Assembly (NCBI RefSeq): GCF_042433055.1
Contig: NZ_JBHLWB010000001.1
Location: forward strand, 550,480-614,479
From: Gallibacterium trehalosifermentans
Lineage (GTDB): Bacteria > Pseudomonadota > Gammaproteobacteria > Enterobacterales > Pasteurellaceae
Reading direction: 5' to 3'
Length of the DNA: 64,000 bases
The stretch's first letter is position 1, and each line of letters opens with the position of its first letter. Positions 1 to 8,376 of the stretch are shown here, one piece after another. A program made the position numbers and the translations under genes. The notes under the pieces were generated by a model. That model was not told the DNA's origin, searched no databases, and saw nothing but the letters and a program-made list of their open reading frames with translations.

Positions 1-588
1 AACAGAACCAATGCTTGGGCTATAATTTGCATCTGCATTTGTAATTTGATTTACTTTACCTACGTTAGCAACCCATTGGTACTCTAAACGTGCAGCTAAT
101 TCTGGAAGAATTGCATACTCTACACCAGCCGCTAAAACTGGAGACACTTTTAATTTGTGATCAGAAGCTACTTTTTCACCATCTTCATGAGTTGTATAGC
201 TAGAACGAATTAACGCAGCACCCACACGACCATAAACATCTAAGTTATCTAATACTGGATAACTTGCTTTTAAGCTTAAGTTTAAACCATGAGCAGTATG
301 TCTTGCACGAGTACTTCCGTCATGAGAGTGCATTTTTAATTTACCATAAAAATCATAACCTGCTTCAACAGCAAAGTTATCAGTAATTTGGTAACCACCG
401 AATACACCATAGGTTTCTGAATTGCGATGTACTACATCAACATTTTCTTCAAATTGATTTACATCATTGTGGAATGATGCCCAACCAGCTTTCGCACCTG
501 CATAGAAAGTATTTGCTTGAGGAGCTGCTTGTGCTACTGATACGAATGCTAATCCTGAAATTGCTAATGCGATTGCAGTCTTTTTCAT
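1..588 (-). CDS. ompA: OmpA-family outer membrane porin (P5-like), partial at 3' end
   Basis: The first 196 codons of an OmpA-type protein are visible; the rest runs off the left edge. The start at 588 follows a GAGGATTTTATA ribosome site. A signal peptide (MKKTAIALAISGLAFVSVAQA) is followed by AAPQANTFYAGAKAGWASFH, the usual beginning of the eight-stranded OmpA/P5 barrel, and later GGYQITDNFAVEAGYDFYG, a typical barrel strand pair. In the family this outer-membrane barrel is joined to a peptidoglycan-binding C-terminal domain, which lies outside the window. P5 proteins of Pasteurellaceae also act as adhesins. The assignment rests on the N-terminal half only. Confidence 0.9.
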   Translation of the reverse strand, partial: MKKTAIALAISGLAFVSVAQAAPQANTFYAGAKAGWASFHNDVNQFEENVDVVHRNSETYGVFGGYQITDNFAVEAGYDFYGKLKMHSHDGSTRARHTAHGLNLSLKASYPVLDNLDVYGRVGAALIRSSYTTHEDGEKVASDHKLKVSPVLAAGVEYAILPELAARLEYQWVANVGKVNQITNADANYSPSIGSV

Positions 589-955
589 TATAAAATCCTC
601 TTGAATTTATTATCTATATTTAGATTTTAAGGTTTAAATTTACCATCAAAGATACCGTAAACATCAACCTCTCCCCAAAATAAATGAGCATTAACTCACC
701 TATTTGGTAACGCATATTATCACCATTGATCAAGATAAAATCAAACGCTTATTCTATTTTTTGCTTAAAAAACACGCTTTTTAAGTTCAAAAAACAATCA
801 TTACTTAAAAATTTTAGTTTTTCAAAATAATTTTCAGTGAATCTTTCTGCAAAGAGATAATCTCTAGCGCCATTCTTAACATTCTATGTTTTTATGCTAG
901 TATAATCGTCCACTTAATTTGCTTAAAACCAAATATAAGAATCAAGAGGCTTATC
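589..955. promoter_or_regulatory. AT-rich divergent promoter region between ompA and ydiJ
   Basis: This 367-base stretch holds no gene I can support. It must carry the leftward ompA promoter and the rightward ydiJ promoter. For ydiJ a TATAAT hexamer lies at 901-906, about 50 bases before the start, with a weak TTAACA at 876-881 as possible -35 (spacing 19). The remainder is T- and A-rich, as expected for a highly expressed porin leader. Promoter calls are by eye. Confidence 0.4.
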
Positions 956-3900
956 ATGATCATTCCTTATTTAGCGAGTCAACAACAACTCGATCCTTTA
1001 GTGAACCATTATCTTAGCCAATTAAAACAACAAGGTTTTCTTGGCGATATTGCTTATCATTATGCCGATCGTCTTTCTCTCGCTACTGATAACAGTGTCT
1101 ATCAACAACTACCTCAAGCCTTATTATTCCCTAAAGAAGTTGCCGATATTGTTCGATTAACCAAACTTGCTCAACGCGATGAATTTAAATCACTGAAATT
1201 TACGCCACGCGGTGGTGGTACAGGAACAAATGGACAATCACTAAACAGTACCATTATTGTTGATCTCTCTCGTCATATGAATCAAATTATTGAGCTGAAT
1301 GTCAAAGAGCGTTGGGTGCGTGTACAAGCAGGTGTAGTCAAAGATCAATTAAACCGTTACCTCAAGCCTCACGGTTTATTTTTTGCGCCAGAACTTTCGA
1401 CCAGTAATCGTGCAACCATTGGTGGAATGGTGAATACTGATGCTTCTGGGCAAGGTTCGTTAATGTATGGAAAAACTTCTGATCATGTTATTGCGTTACG
1501 TTCTGTCTTAATCAATGGCGATATTCTAGATACTGAAGCGATTGCCTGTGATCAGTTTGCCGAAAATATTGAACAAGCAAATTTATCTAAAACAGGTAAA
1601 CAACTTCATCAACAGATTGAACAACTCTGTCGTCAACATCGTGAACAAGTTCTTACACAATTACCTCAATTAAATCGTTTTATTACGGGGTACGATCTGA
1701 ATCACGTATTTGATCAAAATCTTACACACTTTAATTTAAGCCGCATTCTCACAGGTTCAGAAGGTTCTCTAGCATTTGTCTGTGAAGCTAAATTAAATCT
1801 ATTACCTATTCCGCAATATCGTACATTAATTAATATAAAATATCGTTCATTTGATGCCGCCTTGCGCCACGCCCCTGCAATGGTGGCAGCTAAAGCATTA
1901 TCAGTTGAAACAGTTGATTCAAAAGTCCTGAATTTAGCGAAGCAAGATATTATTTGGCACTCCGTTTCTGATCTACTAAAAGAAGAAGAAAATACGCCAA
2001 TTCTTGGGCTTAATATTGTGGAATATGCTGGGAATAATGAAAAATATCAGCAACAGCAAGTCGCACAATTATGCCAACGGCTAGATCAGGAAATAGCGAA
2101 TCAGCAAAATGATGTGATTGGTTATCAAGTTTGTACTGATTTAGCTTCAGTGGAAAAAATTTATGCAATGCGTAAGAAAGCCGTAGGCTTATTAGGTAAT
2201 GCTCAAGGTCGTGCAAAACCGATTCCTTTTGTTGAGGATACCTGTGTCCCGCCTGAAAATCTTGCCGATTATATTGCCGATTTTCGTGCTTTGTTAGATA
2301 AGCATCAGCTTGAATATGGTATGTTTGGACACGTTGATGCTGGGGTATTACACGTTCGCCCTGCCTTAGACCTTTGTGATCCTGAACAAGTCAAATTATT
2401 TAAATCTATTTCTGATCAAGTCGCTAACCTGACACAACAATATGGCGGTTTAATTTGGGGAGAACACGGTAAAGGAGTTCGGGGTGAATATAGTCGTCAA
2501 TTTTTTGGTGATGAACTTTGGCAGGTATTACAGCAAATAAAAACCCTATTTGATCCAGAAAATCGCCTTAACCCAGGGAAAATTTGTACACCTCTAAACT
2601 CCGATGCCAAGTTGTTTGAAGTGCTTTCGCCAATGCGAGCAGATTATGATCGCCAAATTCCTGTTGCCCTTAAAGATCAATTTAGTGGTGCAATGAATTG
2701 TAATGGTAATGGCTTATGTTTTAATTTTGATGTTGATAGTGTAATGTGTCCATCAATGAAAGTGAGCCGTAATCGTGTATTCTCACCAAAAGGACGTGCT
2801 GCATTAGTGCGTGAATGGTTACGCCTCTTAGCTAATGCCAATATCTCCGCCGAACAGTTAGACTTCAAGAAAAATGAAATCAAATTAACTGACTTAATAG
2901 AAAAGCTACGCTATCGTTTTTCCAATAAAAATAAAGATGATTTTTCGCATGAAGTGAAAGCCGCAATGGATACTTGTTTATCTTGTAAGGCTTGTGCGAG
3001 TCAGTGTCCAATTAAAATTGATGTACCTGACTTTAAAGCAAAATTTTTATATTTCTATCACAGTCGCTATCCTCGCCCAATTAAAGATTATGTGGTTGCC
3101 AATGTCGAAAATGTTGCTCCTCTGATGGCAAAAGCACCTGTATTTTTCAATACTATTACCACTCACCCTGTCATGGAAAAAGTTGCGAGAAAAGTTATTG
3201 GTATGGTCGATCTGCCCCAACTCTCCGTGCCTTCATTACAACAACAATTAGTCGAAATCAATTATCGTGATCGATCATTAGAACAATTAGAGCAATTACC
3301 ACTCCAACAACGTGAAAAGATGCTCTTTATTGTGCAAGATCCATTTACCTCATTTTATGATGCAAAAGTAGTGGCTGATTTTGTACGATTAACACAAAAA
3401 CTTGGCTTTGAGCCTGTTGTGTTGCCATTTAAGCCTAATGGTAAGGCACAACACATAAAAGGTTTTTTAACTCGTTTTAGTAAAACAGCTACCAAACAAG
3501 CAGAAGTATTAAATCGTATTGCAAAACTTGGGGTTCCTTTAGTGGGTGTTGATGCAGCAGTCGTGCTTTCCTATCGTGATGAATATAAACAAGTCCTTGG
3601 TGAAAAACGTGGTAATTTTAATGTCTTGACCGCACAAGAATGGCTATCTGACGTGTTAACTACCTATGAACCTTCACCTCCCCAATCTGAAACCGCTCGG
3701 ACGTGGTATCTCTTCCCACACTGTACGGAAAGTAGTTTATTGCCAAATAGTAGCAAAGCATGGCAAACATTATTTGCTAAATTGGGTGAAAAATTGGAAG
3801 TCGTTCAAGTAGGTTGCTGCGGTATGGCTGGGACATTTGGTCACGAAACTCTTCATGAAGAAACCTCAAAAGAAATTTACCGACTTTCTTGGGAGAAGAA

Positions 3901-4024
3901 ATTACAAGATAAAGATTTACAATATTGTTTGGTCTCTGGTTACTCTTGTCGTAGCCAAATTAAAAGAATGCAACAGCAAATCAGTAAACACCCATTACAA
4001 GGATTATTAGAGGTTTTAAATTAA
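956..4024 (+). CDS. ydiJ: FAD/Fe-S oxidoreductase YdiJ (D-2-hydroxyglutarate dehydrogenase type)
   Basis: This 1022-residue protein matches the length and layout of E. coli YdiJ (1018 residues). The N-terminal half is a PCMH-type FAD-binding domain with the nucleotide motif GGGTGTNG near residues 86-93, followed by an FAD-oxidase C-terminal domain containing GMFGHVDAGVLHVRP. The C-terminal half has a ferredoxin-like cluster motif (CLSCKACASQCP, about 672-683) and a cysteine-rich CCG domain (GCCGMAG, about 953). YdiJ family enzymes oxidise D-2-hydroxyacids such as D-2-hydroxyglutarate and pass electrons to the respiratory chain. The start follows AAGAGGCTTATC. The stop overlaps the menI start (TAATG-type junction at 4024), so the two are probably cotranscribed, as in E. 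coli. Confidence 0.93.
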   Translation: MIIPYLASQQQLDPLVNHYLSQLKQQGFLGDIAYHYADRLSLATDNSVYQQLPQALLFPKEVADIVRLTKLAQRDEFKSLKFTPRGGGTGTNGQSLNSTIIVDLSRHMNQIIELNVKERWVRVQAGVVKDQLNRYLKPHGLFFAPELSTSNRATIGGMVNTDASGQGSLMYGKTSDHVIALRSVLINGDILDTEAIACDQFAENIEQANLSKTGKQLHQQIEQLCRQHREQVLTQLPQLNRFITGYDLNHVFDQNLTHFNLSRILTGSEGSLAFVCEAKLNLLPIPQYRTLINIKYRSFDAALRHAPAMVAAKALSVETVDSKVLNLAKQDIIWHSVSDLLKEEENTPILGLNIVEYAGNNEKYQQQQVAQLCQRLDQEIANQQNDVIGYQVCTDLASVEKIYAMRKKAVGLLGNAQGRAKPIPFVEDTCVPPENLADYIADFRALLDKHQLEYGMFGHVDAGVLHVRPALDLCDPEQVKLFKSISDQVANLTQQYGGLIWGEHGKGVRGEYSRQFFGDELWQVLQQIKTLFDPENRLNPGKICTPLNSDAKLFEVLSPMRADYDRQIPVALKDQFSGAMNCNGNGLCFNFDVDSVMCPSMKVSRNRVFSPKGRAALVREWLRLLANANISAEQLDFKKNEIKLTDLIEKLRYRFSNKNKDDFSHEVKAAMDTCLSCKACASQCPIKIDVPDFKAKFLYFYHSRYPRPIKDYVVANVENVAPLMAKAPVFFNTITTHPVMEKVARKVIGMVDLPQLSVPSLQQQLVEINYRDRSLEQLEQLPLQQREKMLFIVQDPFTSFYDAKVVADFVRLTQKLGFEPVVLPFKPNGKAQHIKGFLTRFSKTATKQAEVLNRIAKLGVPLVGVDAAVVLSYRDEYKQVLGEKRGNFNVLTAQEWLSDVLTTYEPSPPQSETARTWYLFPHCTESSLLPNSSKAWQTLFAKLGEKLEVVQVGCCGMAGTFGHETLHEETSKEIYRLSWEKKLQDKDLQYCLVSGYSCRSQIKRMQQQISKHPLQGLLEVLN

Positions 4025-4455
4025 TGTCCATTTGGAAAAAAAATATTCAGTTAGATGCACTTAATCAAGCGAACAAGAATACGGCGGCTGAACAACTCGG
4101 CATTGAATTTATCGCTTTTGGTGATGATTGGCTCGAAGCTACATTAACGGTCGATCAGCGAAATTGCCAGCCAATGGGGCTGCTCCACGGCGGTTCTTCT
4201 GCACTATTAGCCGAAACGGTTGGATCTTATGCGGGATTTTGTGCTTGTGAGGAAGATAAAGGGGTGGTCGGTGTTGAAATCAATGCTAACCATTTACGAG
4301 CGATGAAGCTGGGTGAGCGTGTTGTTGCTCGAGCCACTCCGCTACATATTGGTAGAACACTACACGTTTGGCAAATTAATATCACAGACTCTCAACAACG
4401 CCTTTGTTGTCAAAGTCGTTTAACCCTTGCGGTATTAGATCAAAAGGAAAAATAA
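4024..4455 (+). CDS. menI: 1,4-dihydroxy-2-naphthoyl-CoA thioesterase (hotdog fold)
   Basis: The 143-residue protein is a PaaI/YdiI-type hotdog thioesterase. It shows the family signature MGLLHGGSSALLAETVGSYA (about residues 51-70), in which the conserved Glu is the catalytic base. YdiI/MenI hydrolyses 1,4-dihydroxy-2-naphthoyl-CoA in menaquinone synthesis. It sits between ydiJ and hemH with overlapping stop and start codons on both sides, so it belongs to a three-gene operon. No men genes are nearby, so the substrate is taken from the family, not the context; a general acyl-CoA thioesterase is the alternative. Confidence 0.88.
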   Translation: MSIWKKNIQLDALNQANKNTAAEQLGIEFIAFGDDWLEATLTVDQRNCQPMGLLHGGSSALLAETVGSYAGFCACEEDKGVVGVEINANHLRAMKLGERVVARATPLHIGRTLHVWQINITDSQQRLCCQSRLTLAVLDQKEK

Positions 4456-5426
4456 TGCTTACTAATCAAAAAGTAGGGGTATTGTTAGTTAATCTAGGTA
4501 CACCAGATAAGCCTACTCCTTTAGCAGTAAAACGTTACTTACGCCAATTTTTAAGTGATCCTCGTGTCATTGATCTCCCTCGCTGGCAATGGCAATTATT
4601 ATTAAATTTAATTATTTTGCCAAAGCGAGCGCCTCGTGTTGCTAAACTTTATCAAAAAATTTGGCAAGCAGATGGCTCTCCTTTGCTCGCAATCAGTAAA
4701 CAACAAAAAGCTGCTCTGCAACAACGCTTTCAACAACAGCAACAAAATGTTGTTGTTGAGTTAGCGATGACTTATGGTAATCCATCAATCAGTTCTGCAC
4801 TTGAAAAACTGTACGCACAAAATATAGAACGTTTAATCTTACTACCGTTGTACCCACAATATAGCAGTACTACCACTGCTTCAGTATTAGATGCGTTTCA
4901 CAACGCTCTACACAAACAACGCAAAATTATACCTTTTGAGATTATCTTCTCTTATCATCATCATTCTTTATACATCAATGCATTAGCGCACAGTATTCAA
5001 CAACACCTCGCTGCAGATGAACATTTGATCTTCTCTTTCCATGGCATTCCTTTACGTTATCAACAAGAAGGAGATTACTATGCCCAGCATTGCCAACAAA
5101 CAGCAGAAGCTGTTGCTGCACAACTTGGACTTGATAAAGAACAATGGCGTTTATGTTATCAATCTCGTTTTGGTAAAGAAGCGTGGTTACAGCCTTATAC
5201 AGATGAAACTTTGGCGACATTGCCAGAAAAAAATATTCGCAAAGTCGCAGTAATTTGCCCTGGATTTGCTACTGATTGTTTAGAAACATTAGAAGAAATT
5301 GCCCAAGAAAATCAACAATACTTTTTACAAGCAGGTGGTGAATCTTATCATTATATTCCAGCATTAAATGTCTATTCAGCACATATTGATTTGTTGTATC
5401 AGCTTATTAATGAGAAATTAAGATAA
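4455..5426 (+). CDS. hemH: Ferrochelatase
   Basis: Ferrochelatase inserts Fe2+ into protoporphyrin IX, the last step of heme synthesis. The 323-residue reading begins at the ATG at 4455, which overlaps the menI stop codon; a longer upstream extension would lie inside menI and is unlikely. The N-terminus GVLLVNLGTPDKPTP is diagnostic, YPQYSSTTTASV forms part of the porphyrin cleft, and FSFHGIPLRY contains the metal-binding His. CPGFATDCLETLEEI near the C-terminus is the other conserved family block. Length matches E. coli HemH (320). It is the third gene of ydiJ-menI-hemH. Confidence 0.96.
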   Translation: MLTNQKVGVLLVNLGTPDKPTPLAVKRYLRQFLSDPRVIDLPRWQWQLLLNLIILPKRAPRVAKLYQKIWQADGSPLLAISKQQKAALQQRFQQQQQNVVVELAMTYGNPSISSALEKLYAQNIERLILLPLYPQYSSTTTASVLDAFHNALHKQRKIIPFEIIFSYHHHSLYINALAHSIQQHLAADEHLIFSFHGIPLRYQQEGDYYAQHCQQTAEAVAAQLGLDKEQWRLCYQSRFGKEAWLQPYTDETLATLPEKNIRKVAVICPGFATDCLETLEEIAQENQQYFLQAGGESYHYIPALNVYSAHIDLLYQLINEKLR

Positions 5427-5492
5427 TTTTCAGCATAAATAAATTTGAGAAAATGGTATATCTTTAATAAATATTATCGAAACAGGAACATT

Positions 5493-8141
5493 ATGAAGCA
5501 TATAAATAATGCCACCACTTCAACATCAGCAAAAATTTCAGCTATTAAGCGTATTTCTCCTTTTTGGTTGCTACCTTTTATTGCATTTTGTGTCGGTGTC
5601 ATCTTGTTCTACCAACTACATAAAGAACAGGGGGAACAGATTACCATCTATTTTTCAGAAGGATCAGGTTTAGTCGCGGAGAAAACACCGATTAAATATC
5701 AAGGATTACAGATTGGGTTAGTGAAAAAAGTCAGTTTCACCTCTGATATGCAATCTGTACAAGTCATTGCCAATATTTATCCTGAAGCAGCTACAGTATT
5801 GCGTGAAGATACTAAATTTTGGATTGTACAACCTACTGCTACCCTAGCAGGCGTTTCTGGCTTAGATACATTAGTTTCGGGTAACTATATCACCTTATCG
5901 CCAGGAAAAGGCGAAGAAGCGGACACCTTTATAGCCGAAGATAGAGGTCCTATTGCCGAATTAAATGAAGGAGATTTATTAATCCATTTAATTGCTGATG
6001 ATCTTGGTTCAGTGGAGTTAGGCTCAAGTATTTTTTTTCGTAAAGTCCCTGTGGGGAAAGTAAACAATTATAGTTTTACCAACGAGAAAAAAGTCGCTAT
6101 CGATATTATCATTTACAAACAATATGCCAAATTTGTAAAACAAAACAGTCGTTTCTGGAATATTAGTGGCATTAAAGTAGATGCCAACCTAAATGGCATT
6201 TCTGTCAATATGGATAGTGTAAGAGCGATCCTGCAAGGTGCGATTGCATTTGATTCACCTGATGATAGTCCAGAAGCTAAAAATAATAGCCAGTTTTCTC
6301 TCTATTCATCAATTAAAGCGGCCAAACGTGGCTTAAATATTGATATTACCTTGCCATCAGATACATCTGGCCTAAAAGAAAATGAAACTCCCGTCTATTT
6401 TCGTGATTTACAAGTCGGCGTTCTCAGTGAAATTAATTATGATGAAGAAGACGAGACTGAACTACATAGCTACAAAACAACTCAAGCTAAACTATTAGTA
6501 GATCCAAGTTTGCAACATAATTTAAAAACAGGGACAAAAATTGTGTTACGCGATCGTCCATCACTAGCTGAAATAACCAATATTACCCAATTTTTACAGG
6601 GGAAATATTTTGAAATTGTCGAAGGAAGCGGCGATCCCTCTCTCACTTTCAATGTAACCAAACAATCAGAATTATTAGTACAACAACCAGGCGTATTAAT
6701 ACTGACACTGACTGCACCACAAACCTATAATATTGAAGAGGGGCAGCCAGTTACTTATAACGGTATGAAAATTGGCGAAATTGTTTCTCGTCATGTTGAT
6801 ATTAATCGTACCGCATTCAAGATTGCCATACTTGCTACCTATCGTCATCTCATCAATGCAGATACCCGTTTCATCGCTGCCAGTAATGTAAACTTAGAAC
6901 TTAATAGTGATGGTATTCAGATGAATGTTACTTCACCTCGTAGATGGCTACAAGGTGGAATTAGTGTCTTATTGCAGTCTGATAAAAAAACTGCACCACT
7001 AGAAACCTATCCACTATATGAAAATAGCAGTAATGCTTTAGCAGGTATTACCTCCAATGATATTAATCCAACTATTGTACTCACTACAAAAGAACTCCCT
7101 GATATTAGCCAAAATTCATTAGTGCTTTATCGACGCTTTCCTGTAGGAAAAATTTTGAATATTACGCCAACTAAACAAGGCTTTGCCATTGATGTCTTTA
7201 TTAATCAACAATATCGTCATCTTTTTACTAAACAAAGTCGTTTCTGGGCAGAAAGTGCGGTACAAGTCAATATGTCATTACAAGGTGTTGATATTAAAGC
7301 TGCACCAGTCGCACGATTATTAAAAGGCGCTATCAGCTTTGATAATATTGCTCAAGGTGGGTTACAAACGATTCTCTATCCAGATCAAACCTCGGCATTA
7401 GCGGCAGGACAACAAATTCAATTAATTACTAATGATGCAACTAACCTCAACACAGGATTACCACTACGTTATCTAGGCGTTACTATTGGTTCTATTCAAA
7501 ACATCAAACTTGATGATAAAAAACAACAAGTTATTGCAGATGCGTTGATCATTGGTGATTATTTTAGAAAATTAAGCAAACAAGGCAGTCGCTTTACCCT
7601 TATCACTCCGCAAATTTCAGCAGATGGGGTACAAAATTTAGATGCACTCTTCAAACCTTATATTGATGTAAGTTTTGGAAATGGTACCAAGCAAACACAA
7701 TTTACATTAACGCAGAATGTTGACAGCAATAAATACCGCAACGGCTTCCCACTTGTTGTAGAAACAGAAAATGCGGCATCACTTTCTGTGGGGGCACCTG
7801 TGCTATATCGTGGCGTTGAGGTTGGTGAAATTAGTAATATTCAACTCAATACTACAGCTGATCGCGTATTTGTTGATTTAAAAATCGGACAACAATATAA
7901 ACATCTCGTCCGTCAAAATAGTGAATTTTGGTTAGCCTCTGGCTACTCTTTAGATGTTGGCTGGCGTGGTGTAAATTTAGAAACAGGTACAGCGCAACAA
8001 CTTTTACGTGGTGGTATCGCTTTCTCTACGCCATCTGGCAAAGTTGTACAACCTATCGCAAAACCTTATCAACACTTCTTATTACAAACGAAGAAACCTG
8101 TTGAAAGTAAAACTTGGAATCAAGGTAGTGCGGCAGAATAA
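5493..8141 (+). CDS. letB: LetB/YebT-type MCE lipid-transport protein with seven MCE domains
   Basis: The 882-residue protein has one N-terminal membrane helix (FWLLPFIAFCVGVILFYQL, about 23-41) followed by seven repeated MCE domains, each marked by a P-x-x-Y/F-R/x-G/x-x-x-x-G pattern (for example TPIKYQGLQIG, SSIFFRKVPVG, LPLRYLGVTIG, APVLYRGVEVG). Seven domains and this length fit LetB (877 residues in E. coli), whose stacked rings form a tunnel for lipids across the periplasm; PqiB has only three. The ATG at 5493 follows AGGAACATT; an upstream in-frame start lacks a ribosome site. The partner letA, normally just upstream, is absent here. An uptake core AAAGTGCGGT occurs within the gene at 7252. 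Confidence 0.92.
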   Translation: MKHINNATTSTSAKISAIKRISPFWLLPFIAFCVGVILFYQLHKEQGEQITIYFSEGSGLVAEKTPIKYQGLQIGLVKKVSFTSDMQSVQVIANIYPEAATVLREDTKFWIVQPTATLAGVSGLDTLVSGNYITLSPGKGEEADTFIAEDRGPIAELNEGDLLIHLIADDLGSVELGSSIFFRKVPVGKVNNYSFTNEKKVAIDIIIYKQYAKFVKQNSRFWNISGIKVDANLNGISVNMDSVRAILQGAIAFDSPDDSPEAKNNSQFSLYSSIKAAKRGLNIDITLPSDTSGLKENETPVYFRDLQVGVLSEINYDEEDETELHSYKTTQAKLLVDPSLQHNLKTGTKIVLRDRPSLAEITNITQFLQGKYFEIVEGSGDPSLTFNVTKQSELLVQQPGVLILTLTAPQTYNIEEGQPVTYNGMKIGEIVSRHVDINRTAFKIAILATYRHLINADTRFIAASNVNLELNSDGIQMNVTSPRRWLQGGISVLLQSDKKTAPLETYPLYENSSNALAGITSNDINPTIVLTTKELPDISQNSLVLYRRFPVGKILNITPTKQGFAIDVFINQQYRHLFTKQSRFWAESAVQVNMSLQGVDIKAAPVARLLKGAISFDNIAQGGLQTILYPDQTSALAAGQQIQLITNDATNLNTGLPLRYLGVTIGSIQNIKLDDKKQQVIADALIIGDYFRKLSKQGSRFTLITPQISADGVQNLDALFKPYIDVSFGNGTKQTQFTLTQNVDSNKYRNGFPLVVETENAASLSVGAPVLYRGVEVGEISNIQLNTTADRVFVDLKIGQQYKHLVRQNSEFWLASGYSLDVGWRGVNLETGTAQQLLRGGIAFSTPSGKVVQPIAKPYQHFLLQTKKPVESKTWNQGSAAE

Positions 8142-8171
8142 GTATGAAATAAATACATCACTGACAAAATG

Positions 8172-8283
8172 GCGGAGTCCTTTCCAGCTGAATCTCGGCA
8201 CACAAAGTTCTAACTTGGGCTGCTTTCTTCCGAACCTGACCCGCTGAGCAAGAGTTTGTTGCGAGGAACCGAAAAGGACTCCA
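8172..8283 (-). ncRNA. ffs: 4.5S RNA (signal recognition particle RNA)
   Basis: Read on the minus strand, the apical domain GGTCAGGTTCGGAAGAAAGC, followed by AGCC, matches the universally conserved SRP RNA core (GGTCAGG, GGAA tetraloop region, AGCAGCC) with few changes from E. coli. The ends pair: GGAGTCCTTT at the 5' end with AAAGGACTCC at the 3' end, giving the long single hairpin of about 112 nt typical of bacterial 4.5S RNA. The RNA binds Ffh and directs membrane proteins to FtsY and the translocon. End positions are estimates from the stem; the 5' precursor is probably trimmed by RNase P. Confidence 0.93.
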
Positions 8284-8310
8284 TAGATGACTGTCGAAAA
8301 GACGGCTCGC

Positions 8311-8339
8311 ATTATCTGATAAATAGATAGGAAATGCAA
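8311..8339 (-). promoter_or_regulatory. Promoter of ffs
   Basis: On the minus strand TTGCAT (8339-8334) and GATAAT (8316-8311) are separated by exactly 17 bases, a good sigma-70 promoter. Transcription would start near 8304, giving about 20 nt of 5' precursor before the 4.5S stem. Confidence 0.75.
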
Positions 8340-8376
8340 GCTCGCTAAGTATCATTACTTTTTCTTTTGCTAATTA

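Noticed and set aside
8158..8355. Short readings on both strands between letB and uup
   Set aside because: The sequence is the 4.5S RNA gene and its promoter; the readings are incidental.
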